Both the position numbers and the translations under genes were made by a program. From Filimonas sp. (lineage in GTDB: Bacteria > Bacteroidota > Bacteroidia > Chitinophagales > Chitinophagaceae): DNA of 64,000 bases. Shown here in pieces: positions 43,755-53,634 of this stretch; position 1 is the stretch's first letter, and every line of letters starts with the position of its first letter. The stretch spans positions 310,001 to 374,000 of the forward strand of contig JAFKHH010000013.1 of assembly GCA_017306865.1 (NCBI GenBank). The letters are read 5' to 3'. Below the pieces are notes generated by a model. The model was not told the DNA's origin, did no database searches, and was given only the letters and a program-made list of their open reading frames with translations.

Positions 43755-45338
43755 TTAATGAGACTCGGCCATTGCAGCTTTAACCGCCGCCTGCTCTTCT
43801 GCTGATTTCTTTTTTGTCTTTAAGAATACAACCAATGGTATTACCGCAATAAAGAATAATGAGATCAACCGGAACGTATCCAGGTATGACAAATAGTAAG
43901 CCTGCCTGTCCACCATATTACTGATCATAGCCTGCGCTGTATGCGTAGCAGAAGCAATATCAGTTCCTGTTTTACCTACCAGTCCCTGTGCTATAGTATT
44001 CGTTGTATTGGTAAAGTTGGCAGCGCCTTCTGTCAGGTTTGCTACCAGGTCAGATCTGTGTTGTGCGTAACGGTGCGCGATGTAGTTATTTGCCAGCGCA
44101 ATACCGAATGCACCACCCAACTGCCTGATCATATTATTCAAGGCAATGCCCGATGCATAATCTTTTGGCTCTAACCCTGCCACCGCCTGGTTAATCAGTG
44201 GTAACTGTACCATAGACATACCAAATGCACGTAAAGCCAGCGGGAAGAAAAACGCCCATTTACCTACATCCGGGCTTAGCGTAGAGGTAAGCCAGCAGTA
44301 TGCAGCGAATAGTGAAAGCCCCATTACAACAAATGGGATACTCGGCACCCCCTTTGCCATGGCTCGCCCTATGACCGGCATCATAAACACACCTATAAGG
44401 GTAGGAGGTAAGAGCGCCACACCTGTTTCATACGCAGTGTAACCAAGTACACGCTGCGCCAATACAGGATAAACGAATACGGATGTAAACAAGCCCAGAC
44501 CTGTTACGAATGTAAAGATGGTAGTGAATGCAAGGTTCCGGTTACCCAGTACCCTCAGGTTCACTGCCGGGTTTTTGATCCGTAATTCATACCAGATAAA
44601 GCCTACTAATGCTACTGCAGCTATAACAGAGCAGATCCTGATCGCATTGCTGCTAAACCAGTCTTCCGATTCACCACGTTCCAGTACGAACTGTAAACAC
44701 CCGATACCTGCTGCGAGAAGTATAATACCGTTATAGTCAATATGAATATTCTTCTTGTTCTTGCCCTCATTAGGCTTTTTGTCAATGAACGTATAAGTCA
44801 GTATTGTAGCTACTATACCTACTGGTATATTGATCATAAAGATCATAGGCCAGCTAGTATGCTCAATAATGTAACCCCCCAATGTAGGCCCAAGTGTAGG
44901 ACCTAATACAAGGCCCATCCCAAATAAGCCGGAGGCAACCGGCCTGTCCTGCGGCTCGAAGGCATCAAACAGGATAGCCTGTGAAGTGGATAATAAGGCA
45001 CCACCGCCTACACCCTGAACAAAACGCCAAACAATGATTTCGACCAGCCCTGTCGATTGCGCACACATATAAGACGCAAGCGTGAATATGATCATCGAGA
45101 CGAGATAGTAATTCTTTCGTCCGAAATATTCGGCAAGGAAACCTGTTAATGGAATAATGATTACGTTGGCGATCGCGTATGATGTGATTACCCAGCTTAT
45201 ATCTTCTATGCTAACCCCCAGGCTACCGGCCATGTCTGTGAGCGCAACGTTTACGATAGACGTATCGATGAGCTCCATAACAGCGGCGGAAACCGTGGTT
45301 ATTACAATTATAAACTTTGCAAATCCTTTCGCGGACAT
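43755..45338 (-). CDS. emrB: DHA2-family drug:H+ antiporter (EmrB-like)
   Basis: 527 aa inner-membrane MFS transporter with 14 helices. Signatures: ELIDTSIVNVALTDMAGSLG (motif D1), GFLAEYFGRKNYYLVSM (motif A), WRFVQGVGGGALLSTSQAIL (motif B), and GLVLGPTLGPTLGGYI (motif C, drug antiporters). Moves hydrophobic toxic compounds in exchange for protons with its EmrA and TolC partners. Confidence 0.95.
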   Translation of the reverse strand: MSAKGFAKFIIVITTVSAAVMELIDTSIVNVALTDMAGSLGVSIEDISWVITSYAIANVIIIPLTGFLAEYFGRKNYYLVSMIIFTLASYMCAQSTGLVEIIVWRFVQGVGGGALLSTSQAILFDAFEPQDRPVASGLFGMGLVLGPTLGPTLGGYIIEHTSWPMIFMINIPVGIVATILTYTFIDKKPNEGKNKKNIHIDYNGIILLAAGIGCLQFVLERGESEDWFSSNAIRICSVIAAVALVGFIWYELRIKNPAVNLRVLGNRNLAFTTIFTFVTGLGLFTSVFVYPVLAQRVLGYTAYETGVALLPPTLIGVFMMPVIGRAMAKGVPSIPFVVMGLSLFAAYCWLTSTLSPDVGKWAFFFPLALRAFGMSMVQLPLINQAVAGLEPKDYASGIALNNMIRQLGGAFGIALANNYIAHRYAQHRSDLVANLTEGAANFTNTTNTIAQGLVGKTGTDIASATHTAQAMISNMVDRQAYYLSYLDTFRLISLFFIAVIPLVVFLKTKKKSAEEQAAVKAAMAESH

Positions 45339-45343
45339 ATAAT

Positions 45344-46393
45344 TTATTTTACCGGTACTACCACATCAGCGCTTAAGCCTGCACGTAATATGTTCCTGTA
45401 TTTATCAATATCTTTTATCGCAATTTTTACCGGTACGCGCTGTGTAACTTTTACGAAGTTGCCACTTGCATTGTCTGGAGGTAACAGGGAAAAACGTGCG
45501 CCTGTTGCTTCACTTAAGCTGGCTATAGAACCCTCGATCTTCTGATCAGGATAAGCGTCCAGCTCTATCTCTACCTGCATACCTTCGTGGAATTTCTTGA
45601 TCTGTGTTTCCTTAAAGTTGGCTACAACCCAGTAAGTCGTATCGTTCACGATAGAAAACAGTGGGGTACCTGTTTGTACAAACTGGCCTGCAGAAATATT
45701 GCGCTTACCAATTTTACCGCTCATAGGTGCGAAGATCTTAGTGTAAGAGATCTTCAGCTTTTGTTGTTCAATAGCTGCTTTTTTAGCATCTAGTGAAGCT
45801 TCTGCTTTTTTAAGTGCAGCATCGATCACTGATATTTTGCTCTGGGCAGAAGTAAGATCGCTCTGGCTGTTCTTTACCTGTTGCGTAGCCTGCTCATAAG
45901 CAAAACGGCTGTCATCCAGTTGCTTTTTAGTAATAGCCTGGTCAGCAAACAGGTTTTTGTTACGGTTGTAATCTTCCTCAGCCTGTTTAACCTTTACATT
46001 GTTCAGGTTAATAGTGCCTTTATTTACGTCCAAAGAAACAACGGTGCTGTTCAATGAAGCTTTCGCATTTTGAATATCTGCTTCAGAAGCTTTCAAATCA
46101 GCTTCCATTTGCAATAATTGTGTTTGCAGTTCCGCGTCATCCAATTCTACCAGCAGTTGTCCTGCCTTAACGCTGTCATAATCATTAACAGCAATGTTTT
46201 TTACATAGCCGGCTACACGTGGCAGCACAGGGCTGATCTGTGTTTCAACCTGCGCGTTGTCAGTGCTCTCATGTGCCAGGGCAAATGAGATCTTTTTAAA
46301 CCCGTAAATGGCGCCCGCCACCAGCAGAATAATAATCACGATCATTCTTACCGGTGATTTTTTCTTTTTACTCTGGGTTACCTGATTTTCCAT
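45344..46393 (-). CDS. emrA: HlyD-family membrane-fusion protein (EmrA-like)
   Basis: 349 aa adaptor with one N-terminal helix (VRMIVIIILLVAGAIYGF), biotinyl-lipoyl halves (QISPVLPRVAGYVKNIAVND; APMSGKIGKRNISAGQFVQ), and a long coiled coil between. Five bases separate it from emrB. Connects the MFS pump to the TolC channel. Confidence 0.94.
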   Translation of the reverse strand: MENQVTQSKKKKSPVRMIVIIILLVAGAIYGFKKISFALAHESTDNAQVETQISPVLPRVAGYVKNIAVNDYDSVKAGQLLVELDDAELQTQLLQMEADLKASEADIQNAKASLNSTVVSLDVNKGTINLNNVKVKQAEEDYNRNKNLFADQAITKKQLDDSRFAYEQATQQVKNSQSDLTSAQSKISVIDAALKKAEASLDAKKAAIEQQKLKISYTKIFAPMSGKIGKRNISAGQFVQTGTPLFSIVNDTTYWVVANFKETQIKKFHEGMQVEIELDAYPDQKIEGSIASLSEATGARFSLLPPDNASGNFVKVTQRVPVKIAIKDIDKYRNILRAGLSADVVVPVK

Positions 46394-46430
46394 ACCTTAT
46401 TTTCTATTTTCAGTTTTATGTTATTTGTTA

Positions 46431-47054
46431 CTATTTCAATAAGTGAGAGCGAAGTAGTTTTTTCAAGTGGGTAGTTACCCGTTCTTTAAATTCTTCATCC
46501 TCATAAGGGACATAATTATCTCCCTTCTCAAGGATCTTTATGCAATACGTTTTTGATAACGCGATCTGGTTAATGGTTCCCATAAGGGAGATAGCAGTTA
46601 AGCCCACATCAATGTCATCTTTAAATTCACCACTGTCAATGCCAGCCTGGAAAATGCCCTTTATGGCAAGCATGTTTGGCTTCATGATCACATTAATAAT
46701 GTGGTCCTTCAGTTGCGTACGATTGCTTAGCATGATCTCCTGGTAGATCACCCTGTGGAAATGCCTGTTGGAAAAAATTTTCTCTACGTAGTTTTCAATA
46801 ACGCGATCCATTTTTTGCATCTGCGTCATGGATGCATCGTTGGCGATAGATGCCAGCGCATCACGAGAGTAAGCCGCTTTATGGTCTATTATGCTTTCAA
46901 ATAATTTCTCTTTTGAACCAAAATAATAGTTGATCATTGCCAGGTTTACACCAGCCGTAGCGGCAAGATCCCGAATAGACGTCCCCTCAAAGCCCTTCAC
47001 TGCAAACAGCTCAATTGCTGTATTAATAATATGTTCCCGCTTGTCAGCACTCAT
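46431..47054 (-). CDS. TetR/AcrR-family repressor of the efflux operon
   Basis: 207 aa with the N-terminal TetR helix-turn-helix (REHIINTAIELFAVKGFEGT, SIRDLAATAGVNLAMINYYF) and a helical ligand-binding C-terminus of the TetR_C_24-like kind. First gene of the operon, 37 bases before emrA. A long palindrome upstream of its start is the likely operator, giving autorepression relieved by pump substrates. Confidence 0.93.
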   Translation of the reverse strand: MSADKREHIINTAIELFAVKGFEGTSIRDLAATAGVNLAMINYYFGSKEKLFESIIDHKAAYSRDALASIANDASMTQMQKMDRVIENYVEKIFSNRHFHRVIYQEIMLSNRTQLKDHIINVIMKPNMLAIKGIFQAGIDSGEFKDDIDVGLTAISLMGTINQIALSKTYCIKILEKGDNYVPYEDEEFKERVTTHLKKLLRSHLLK

Positions 47055-47076
47055 TATTTTAGAATTTCGGGAACAA

Positions 47077-47113
47077 AATTAAACATTTGTTTGATTTAAA
47101 CAAACGTTTAATT
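47077..47113 (-). promoter_or_regulatory. Probable TetR operator
   Basis: Arms AATTAAACATTTGTTT and AAACAAACGTTTAATT (15 of 16 pairs) around GATTT, 23 bases upstream of the tetR start. Spacing and position suit binding by a TetR-family dimer. Confidence 0.7.
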
Positions 47114-47212
47114 AAAACTATAGACATTTTTTTCTTAAAAGATTGCAAAAGGGAATCCTGTACAAGTAAAGGAACTTGTAACTAATTGATTTAAAAGGAG
47201 GGAAAAGAAGCT

Positions 47213-48094
47213 TTAAGCGAGGATCTCTGCAATATTTTTTTTGATGTTGGCTGCCATCCGGTCCATTGGGAGGTCATTTTCATCCCGTCCGAAAGGGTCT
47301 TCAATACCTTCTGCAATGATTTCCAAACTCCCCAGAACATATAAGATAATAGCAACAACGGGTACTGTGAGGTAACCGAGGCTAAAGCAGAGCCCAACCG
47401 GAAGTGTAAGGATATAGATGAAAGTAAATTTTTTGATGAACACACTATAGGAGAAGGGGATGGGTGTGTTTTTAATACGCTCACACGCGCCACATACATC
47501 CATAAAAGATTGTATTTCGCCATTGAGAATGATTAGCTGATCACCGGTTATCTGTCCTTGCTTATAGAGCCAGTTGATCTTATTCATCATCAGCGTAGCT
47601 ACCTGTGCCGGTACATGCTTACTGGTATCAAAGTTGGGAATTTCAGGATGCGGCTTATCGTCCAGCTCCAGTCTTGTAGCCTCGTTCTGCAAGTGCGCCT
47701 GTAGTTCCTGTGCAAAACGGGGGATCAACGTTTTGAAAAAAGTACGCGTCTTATCATCATCATTTGGCAGAAAAGCATTTAGTTTAATCGCAAGGTTGCG
47801 GCTATTATTTACCAGGCTGCCCCATAATTTGCGCCCTTCCCACCAGCGGTCATACGCCGTATTTGTACGAAAGACCAGCAACATCGAAATAGCAAAGCCA
47901 AGCAGGTTATGCATCAGCAAAACATTCTTCAGGTTACTGTTTTGCGAAAGTTTCCAATAGTTTATTTCCAGGTAAGTGATCGCATAGGAGTAAATGCACA
48001 TAAAGATCAGCAACGGCAGTATTTTCCTAAAAGTATCCGCCTTTGGAAAACGAACGATGTACACTAACCATTTCTTCGGATTATAGCTGATCAT
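47213..48094 (-). CDS. Bestrophin-family ion channel
   Basis: 293 aa pentameric channel family (UPF0187/Bestrophin). Features: NYWKLSQNSN region after two helices, LLGFAISMLLVFRTNTAYDR (20 residues), WWEGRKLWGSLVNNSRNLA, and the C-terminal GLCFSLGYLTVPVVAIILYV and EDPFGRDENDLPMD. Bacterial members conduct cations or anions; selectivity is not readable here. No gene partner evident. Confidence 0.95.
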   Translation of the reverse strand: MISYNPKKWLVYIVRFPKADTFRKILPLLIFMCIYSYAITYLEINYWKLSQNSNLKNVLLMHNLLGFAISMLLVFRTNTAYDRWWEGRKLWGSLVNNSRNLAIKLNAFLPNDDDKTRTFFKTLIPRFAQELQAHLQNEATRLELDDKPHPEIPNFDTSKHVPAQVATLMMNKINWLYKQGQITGDQLIILNGEIQSFMDVCGACERIKNTPIPFSYSVFIKKFTFIYILTLPVGLCFSLGYLTVPVVAIILYVLGSLEIIAEGIEDPFGRDENDLPMDRMAANIKKNIAEILA

Positions 48095-48203
48095 TTGAAT
48101 TTGAAATTTATAATTTGATATTTGAAATTAGCCACCAAGGCGTAAAGACACAAAGATTCATCAATCCGTACTTTGTACCTCGTACTTTTCTTTACATCGT
48201 ACA
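48095..48203. repeat. Intergenic repeats (families A, B, E)
   Basis: A at 48095-48130, CACCAAGGCGTAAAGACAC (B, 48132), and CCGTACTTTGTACCTCGTAC (E, 48167). Confidence 0.5.
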
Positions 48204-49247
48204 TTAAAAGCTGATCTTCACATCCCCGCTTACCGGGTATCCCTGGCAGGTCAATATACGTCCTTGTTCTGTCTCCTCGTCTACCAGTACTTCATTATAT
48301 GCCATCCAGACTTTTCCTTCTGTACAGGTTGCAGCACAACTGCCGCAGCGGCCAGCTTCACAGCTATAAGGCAATACAATCCCCTTTGCTTTGGCAGCAG
48401 CCAATATTGAATGAGGGTATTGCACCGCTACATTATAGGACTGGTGGTTAATATGTATCTCTACATTGTGCGCATCTGTATCCGGCGGTTTGTTTTTAAT
48501 AACGGGAGGTAGCGTACTGAAGTTCTCCTTGCGGATATTTTCTTTAGGCGTACCTTCTGTCAGCAGTGTGATCGTGATCATCTGCATATAATCAAAAGGG
48601 CCGCAGATATAGAAAAGACAATCGCGCAGCGAACTTTTCACTAACAAGGGTAGGAGCTGTAGCAACAACCAGTTGCTTAGTCTCTTCTGTTTGATGTCAG
48701 CATGTGTACTATATAAAAATTCGATGTGCAGCCTGTCTCCATACGCTTCTTTCAGCGCTACCAGGCGATTGAAAAAAATAGTATCGCCAATTGTTCTGTT
48801 ACTATAAATCAATGTTACAGGTAACAAGGTCGTTTGCAAAGCTGTTTTCAAAAGGGAAAAAACAGGTGTAATACCACTGCCTGCTGCAATAAAGAATAAC
48901 TGTTTTACCTGTGTCTCTGCCGGTAGTGTAAAGCGGCCTGAAATGCCGGAAGTCAACAGTATATCACCCTTTTGAATATGGTCAAGCATATAGCGGGAAT
49001 ATTCACCATTCTCCACCCGCTTTACAGTAATGCGCATTGGTTCGCCTAATAGCGGCGCTGAGGAAAAAGAGTAGGAGCGCCTGTCTTCGTGGAGACCATT
49101 ATTAAAAACAAGTGTAATGAACTGACCCGCCTCATAGTCCGGCTGCCAGCCGTCTAGTGGCTGTAATTCAAAAGTGCTGGTATCTTTTGTTTCTGCTATA
49201 ATGTTTGCAACAACTACTTTCTTCAAAAGGGAATTATCCTGCGCCAT
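48204..49247 (-). CDS. Ferredoxin-NADP reductase-like flavoprotein with 2Fe-2S domain
   Basis: 347 aa three-domain reductase of the PaaE/Hmp-like group. FAD domain with RRSYSFSSAP and GRFTLP, NAD(P)-binding domain with IAAGSGITPVFSLLK and YICGPFDYM, and a C-terminal plant-type 2Fe-2S ferredoxin domain with CEAGRCGSCAATC and a later ILTCQGYP cysteine. Carries electrons from NAD(P)H to an unknown oxygenase or other acceptor; no partner gene lies close. Confidence 0.92.
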   Translation of the reverse strand: MAQDNSLLKKVVVANIIAETKDTSTFELQPLDGWQPDYEAGQFITLVFNNGLHEDRRSYSFSSAPLLGEPMRITVKRVENGEYSRYMLDHIQKGDILLTSGISGRFTLPAETQVKQLFFIAAGSGITPVFSLLKTALQTTLLPVTLIYSNRTIGDTIFFNRLVALKEAYGDRLHIEFLYSTHADIKQKRLSNWLLLQLLPLLVKSSLRDCLFYICGPFDYMQMITITLLTEGTPKENIRKENFSTLPPVIKNKPPDTDAHNVEIHINHQSYNVAVQYPHSILAAAKAKGIVLPYSCEAGRCGSCAATCTEGKVWMAYNEVLVDEETEQGRILTCQGYPVSGDVKISF

Positions 49248-49276
49248 AGGCTTTTCACTTGGGCACTAAGATAGGA

Positions 49277-49310
49277 TAATGGTTACATTGCTGCATTGTT
49301 ATATTTGATT
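49277..49310. repeat. Family C arm
   Basis: ATGGTTACATTGCTGCATTG, with a partner ATAACAATGCAACAATTT at 49419-49436, framing the GC-rich element between them. Confidence 0.5.
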
Positions 49311-49311
49311 A

Positions 49312-49413
49312 TCATCCCAGTCTCCGACTGGGATGTATTGTTTTTTCGACTCTGTCGAATGATCGACGGAGTCGATCAACCACGGCATCCCAGTCGGGAG
49401 ACTGGGATGATTG
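49312..49413. repeat. Nested four-hairpin palindromic element
   Basis: Two outer hairpins CCCAGTCTCCGACTGGG (about 49318) and CCCAGTCGGGAGACTGGG (about 49390) are inverted copies of each other. Between them lie TTCGACTCTGTCGAA and TGATCGACGGAGTCGATCA, both palindromic. The whole can fold as one long cruciform. Confidence 0.75.
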
Positions 49414-49433
49414 ATGTATAACAATGCAACAAT

Positions 49434-50522
49434 TTACTTATTCGCCGTTTTATACATTACATCCAATAATCCGTCGGCCATTTTATCATCACGTAGCTGC
49501 CAGAACATAATGCCATATAAACGTTTGCGGAGGGCATACTGTGTCTTTAGCTCAATGGATCTTTCATTGTCGTAAGTAGCAAACAGCCGGGTTGTAGGGT
49601 TAAATGAATAAGGCGCTTGCGCCACTTTATCCCAGTAGTAATGATAGCCGTTTGCTGTGCTAAGTGTTGTATCAAAACTTTTATAAGAAACACCACGTTT
49701 GAATGCTGCGCTTCTGTTTAGCCCATTATCTATGGTATCTTTTGTTTCAAATAAGCGGGCATAGAATGCAGCACCAATCACCACCTTTTTCAGCGGAATA
49801 TGAATAGAATCAAGATAACGCACGGCCCTGTCGACTGATTCGGGGAATGCCTTAGTGGAATACAGCGGAGTATGATGCCCGGCAATAGTACTAAAACCAG
49901 ATACCAGGTCATACGTCATCAGGTTCACGAAATCTACATTATCCATTACAGGTTTCCAGTCGATGGATTTTTGCAGGTAAGTAACAAAGCCGCCTGCTGC
50001 AAAACTGATCGTATATGTTTTACCCAACACACGTCGTAATTCTTTTACGAGTGCAGTGAAATTATCTTTATCCGCATCCATATAAGCATGCCCGGGGAAT
50101 CCTGTAATAGCGGGATATTCCCAATCCAGGTCTATACCATCTGCATTGAAATCTATAAGCGTCTTTTTAACGGAATTGGCAAATGTTGTCCTGCTGGCTG
50201 CACTTGAGAAAACAGGTGAACATTTTTCACAACCGCCCCAACCGCCAAGTGATAATAATACTTTCATCTTAGGGTTACGTGCTTTAAGTGCAACCATATT
50301 CTGCAGCAGTATGGTATCGCCCTTTTTATTGAGATGAAAAGAATCCCCTTTTAAATGCCCGAAACTAAAAATGAGGTGGCTCAATTTTTCTATAGGATAT
50401 TTATTGATCTGTACTGAATCTCCGGCGTAGTATGCAATTATCTTCAGGGCATTTTTCTTTTGTGCAAAGGAGAGAAGAAGACTACAGCTAAAGAGAAAAG
50501 AAAGCAATAAAGGTTTTTTCAT
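49434..50522 (-). CDS. GH18 chitinase, secreted
   Basis: 362 aa. Signal peptide MKKPLLLSFLFSCSLLLSFA. A TIM-barrel chitinase with SLGGW (91-95) and the catalytic DGIDLDWE (128-135; Glu135 is the acid). Later MTYDLVSG and a C-terminal MFWQLRDD also fit. Hydrolyses chitin or GlcNAc-containing glycans. The frame extends 67 codons upstream, but that part is a translation of repeat element M. Confidence 0.95.
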   Translation of the reverse strand: MKKPLLLSFLFSCSLLLSFAQKKNALKIIAYYAGDSVQINKYPIEKLSHLIFSFGHLKGDSFHLNKKGDTILLQNMVALKARNPKMKVLLSLGGWGGCEKCSPVFSSAASRTTFANSVKKTLIDFNADGIDLDWEYPAITGFPGHAYMDADKDNFTALVKELRRVLGKTYTISFAAGGFVTYLQKSIDWKPVMDNVDFVNLMTYDLVSGFSTIAGHHTPLYSTKAFPESVDRAVRYLDSIHIPLKKVVIGAAFYARLFETKDTIDNGLNRSAAFKRGVSYKSFDTTLSTANGYHYYWDKVAQAPYSFNPTTRLFATYDNERSIELKTQYALRKRLYGIMFWQLRDDKMADGLLDVMYKTANK

Positions 50523-50580
50523 GATAAAGCATTTATAAAGAGTGTAGGGAAGATAAGAAATGTAATGAGAAAATGGGCGC

Positions 50581-50728
50581 GAATCGTGATCCGGTAATCG
50601 TGAATGAGGCTGTTGGGGTGCAATCATTTTAATAATATCACAAAGGGGAGAGGATTCCAACAATGCTATTGGGACAAGCGCTAAGCACAGGAACAAACCT
50701 TTCATTGCAGTTTGCTTTAGCAAACTGA
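50581..50728 (+). repeat. Element M, copy 2
   Basis: GAATCGTGATCCGGTAATCG, GTTGGGGTGCAATCATTTTA, TTCCAACAATGCTATTGGGA, CAAGCGCTAAGCACAGG, ACCTTTCATTGCAG, TTTGCTTTAGCAAACTGA. Same order and 148-base length as the copy at 39420-39567, on the opposite strand. Confidence 0.75.
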
Positions 50729-50764
50729 CAAAAGAATCTTCTGAATAGAATGATTATAAAAACA

Positions 50765-50793
50765 AACATGCCCGTCACAAGGACGGGCATGTT
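50765..50793 (-). terminator. Terminator after the aconitase gene
   Basis: AACATGCCCGTC / GACGGGCATGTT, five-base loop; on the minus strand a T-rich tail follows. Confidence 0.85.
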
Positions 50794-50815
50794 ACTAAAT
50801 AACTATAAAACTGTA

Positions 50816-53086
50816 TTAGTTTGCTGCAACTTGTTTGCGGATGATGTTCAATGCACCACCGGCTTTGAACCATTCGATCTGCTGTGCATTGTACGTATGG
50901 TTTGCAAGAATAGTGTCTGTAGAACCATCTTTATGATGCAATACCAACTCCAATTGTTTACCAGGAGCGAACGTAGTCAAACCATTTACGTCGATTGAAT
51001 CATCTTCCTGGATTTTGTCATAATCATTTTTGTCTGCAAATGTCAACGCCAACATACCTTGTTTTTTCAGGTTTGTTTCGTGGATACGTGCAAATGATTT
51101 TGTCAATACCACGCGAACGCCTAAGTGACGTGGTTCCATTGCTGCGTGTTCGCGGCTTGAACCTTCACCATAGTTTTCGTCACCTACAACGATCGTACCG
51201 ATACCTGCTGCTTTGTAAGCACGCTGTGTAGCTGGTACTGCGCCGTATTCACCAGTCAATTCGTTCTTAACGTTGTCTGTTTTCTCGTTGAAGAAGTTTA
51301 CTGCACCGATCAACAGGTTGTTAGAAATGTTGTCCAGGTGACCGCGATATTTCAACCATGGGCCAGCCATGGAGATGTGGTCAGTCGTACATTTACCTTT
51401 TGCTTTGATCAGCAGTTTCAAGCCTTTCAGGTCTGTGCCTTCCCAAGGTGCAAAAGGATCTAACAGTTGTAAACGGTTAGAAGTAGGAGATACCTCTACT
51501 TTTATGCCGCTGCCATCTGCTGCAGGAGCCTGGAAGCCCGGATCATCTACTGCGAAGCCTTTAGTCGGCAATTCATCGCCAGATGGTGGGTCCAGTTTTA
51601 TTTGCTCACCTTTTTCGTTTACCAGCGTGTCTGTAAGCGGGTTAAAAGTAAGGTCACCTGCTATAGCCAGTGCTGTTACCAATTCAGGGGAAGCTACGAA
51701 TGCAAAAGTGTTCGGGTTACCATCTGCACGTTTTGCGAAGTTCCTGTTGAAAGAGTGAACGATAGTGTTCTTCTCTTGTTTGTCTGCGCCCATTCTGTCC
51801 CACATACCGATACAAGGGCCACATGCGTTTGCAAATACTTTTGCACCTATTTCAGAGAATGTATCAAGGAAACCGTCTCTGTCAATAGTGAAACGTACCT
51901 GCTCAGAACCCGGTGTAATTGTAAATTCTGCTTTTGTTTTCAGGCCTTTTGCTTTTACCTGTTTAGCCAGGCTTACTGCGCGGCTGATATCTTCGTAAGA
52001 AGAGTTGGTACAGCTACCGATCAGACCTACTTCTACTTTTGTAGGCCAGCCGTTTGCTGCAGCAGCTTCTTTCATTTTAGAGATTGGTGTAGCCAGGTCC
52101 GGAGTGAATGGTCCGTTCAGGTGTGGTTCCAATTCGCTCAGGTTGATTTCGATCACCTGGTCAAAGTATTTTTCAGGATTTGCGTACACTTCAGCATCTG
52201 CTGTCAGGTGTTCTTTTACCTGGTTTGCCAGCTCAGCTACGTCTGCGCGGCCGGTAGCCTGCAGGTAACGCGCCATGCTTTCGTCATAACCGAATGTAGA
52301 AGTAGTAGCACCTATTTCAGCACCCATGTTACAGATAGTGCCTTTACCGGTACAGCTCATGCTAGTAGCGCCTTCTCCAAAATATTCTACAATAGCGCCT
52401 GTACCACCTTTTACAGTAAGGATACCGGCAACTTTTAAGATAACGTCTTTAGGAGCTGTCCAGCCATTCAGCTTACCAGTCAGTTTTACACCGATTAGTT
52501 TAGGCCATTTCAGTTCCCATGGCAAACCTGCCATTACATCACATGCATCTGCACCACCAACACCGATAGCGATCATGCCCAGGCCACCTGCATTTACAGT
52601 GTGGGAGTCTGTACCGATCATCATACCGCCAGGGAATGCGTAGTTTTCCAACACTACCTGGTGAATGATACCAGCGCCCGGTTTCCAGAAACCGATGCCA
52701 TATTTGTTAGATACGGAAGCCAGGAAGTCATATACTTCACGGCTTTCGTTTACCGCTCTTTCAAGGTCTTCTTTCGCTTCTACTTTGGCTGTGATAAGGT
52801 GATCGCAGTGTACTGTGGAAGGAACGGCTACTTTAGGACGCCCCGCTTGCATAAACTGCAACAGCGCCATTTGTGCAGTTGCATCTTGCATAGCTACACG
52901 GTCAGGAGCGAAATCTACATAGTTCTTGCCTCTTTCAAAATTCTGCAGTGACTGGTCTGTGTGCAGGTGGGCAAATAAGATTTTTTCAGCCAACGTTAAA
53001 GGCCTTCCCAGTGCTTTACGTGCAGCGTCTACCTTTGCGGGCATCGATGCATATACACTTTTGATCATTTCAATATCAAATGCCAT
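50816..53086 (-). CDS. acnA: Aconitate hydratase (mitochondrial-type)
   Basis: TCA-cycle enzyme interconverting citrate and isocitrate. 756 aa, close in size to the mitochondrial type. Fe-S ligands in [17 protein letters not shown] and [14 protein letters not shown]; substrate-binding [20 protein letters not shown] (20 residues) and [19 protein letters not shown]. The swivel domain is at the C-terminus. Monocistronic with its own terminator. Confidence 0.97.
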   Translation of the reverse strand: MAFDIEMIKSVYASMPAKVDAARKALGRPLTLAEKILFAHLHTDQSLQNFERGKNYVDFAPDRVAMQDATAQMALLQFMQAGRPKVAVPSTVHCDHLITAKVEAKEDLERAVNESREVYDFLASVSNKYGIGFWKPGAGIIHQVVLENYAFPGGMMIGTDSHTVNAGGLGMIAIGVGGADACDVMAGLPWELKWPKLIGVKLTGKLNGWTAPKDVILKVAGILTVKGGTGAIVEYFGEGATSMSCTGKGTICNMGAEIGATTSTFGYDESMARYLQATGRADVAELANQVKEHLTADAEVYANPEKYFDQVIEINLSELEPHLNGPFTPDLATPISKMKEAAAANGWPTKVEVGLIGSCTNSSYEDISRAVSLAKQVKAKGLKTKAEFTITPGSEQVRFTIDRDGFLDTFSEIGAKVFANACGPCIGMWDRMGADKQEKNTIVHSFNRNFAKRADGNPNTFAFVASPELVTALAIAGDLTFNPLTDTLVNEKGEQIKLDPPSGDELPTKGFAVDDPGFQAPAADGSGIKVEVSPTSNRLQLLDPFAPWEGTDLKGLKLLIKAKGKCTTDHISMAGPWLKYRGHLDNISNNLLIGAVNFFNEKTDNVKNELTGEYGAVPATQRAYKAAGIGTIVVGDENYGEGSSREHAAMEPRHLGVRVVLTKSFARIHETNLKKQGMLALTFADKNDYDKIQEDDSIDVNGLTTFAPGKQLELVLHHKDGSTDTILANHTYNAQQIEWFKAGGALNIIRKQVAAN

Positions 53087-53409
53087 AATCTATTCTATTT
53101 TATAGTTACGATTCCTGTTTCATTCAGCCCGACGGCCACACAGTGTCTTTTTTCTGCCTTTGTAAGACAAGCTCAACTTCCCGGACGGGCCTCTTGTTTT
53201 TCAATTATTTAGGGGAGATAAATGTCATGTAATTGTAACATTTGCCCTAATTGCGATGCGAATTTACGTCAAAACAAAGGTTTGAGAAAATGAGTTTTCA
53301 AAAGCAATCGTTTTTTCAGTAATTTTTGTAAAAGGATTAACTCAATAGTTAGGAAATGTATAATAACATAAATGCATATATTTAGAGTAAGGTTTTCTAA
53401 ATTGCATAT
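53087..53409. other. Gene-free gap between divergent aconitase and pspC genes
   Basis: 323 bases. No repeat family, no hairpin with T-run and no credible ORF are seen. It should hold the two divergent promoters, but no match to TAnnTTTG stands out. Confidence 0.5.
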
Positions 53410-53631
53410 ATGAATAAATTCAGGCAGTTTATAGAATGGCAGGCGTTTGGCGTATGTGCTGCTATCGGCGACAAATTGGGGATTGCTACTTCCCGTATTC
53501 GCATGTGGTTTATTTATATTTCTTTCCTCACCATGGGGTCACCTATCGTCATCTATATGATTATGGCGTTTTGGCTAAATATCAAAAGATATATCCTCTC
53601 AGCGAAGCGTAATCCTTTGAAATACCTGTAA
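53410..53631 (+). CDS. PspC-domain small membrane protein
   Basis: 73 aa with one PspC domain: GVCAAIGDKLGIATSRIRMW and a hydrophobic segment (FLTMGSPIVIYMIMAFWLN). PspC proteins act in envelope-stress responses. The next gene starts at a TTG three bases after its stop, in the same frame, so the two are probably translationally coupled. Confidence 0.88.
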   Translation: MNKFRQFIEWQAFGVCAAIGDKLGIATSRIRMWFIYISFLTMGSPIVIYMIMAFWLNIKRYILSAKRNPLKYL

Positions 53632-53634
53632 ATA

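Noticed and set aside
50523..50723. N-terminal extension of the GH18 protein
   Set aside because: The added 67 codons translate repeat element M and would bury the signal peptide.
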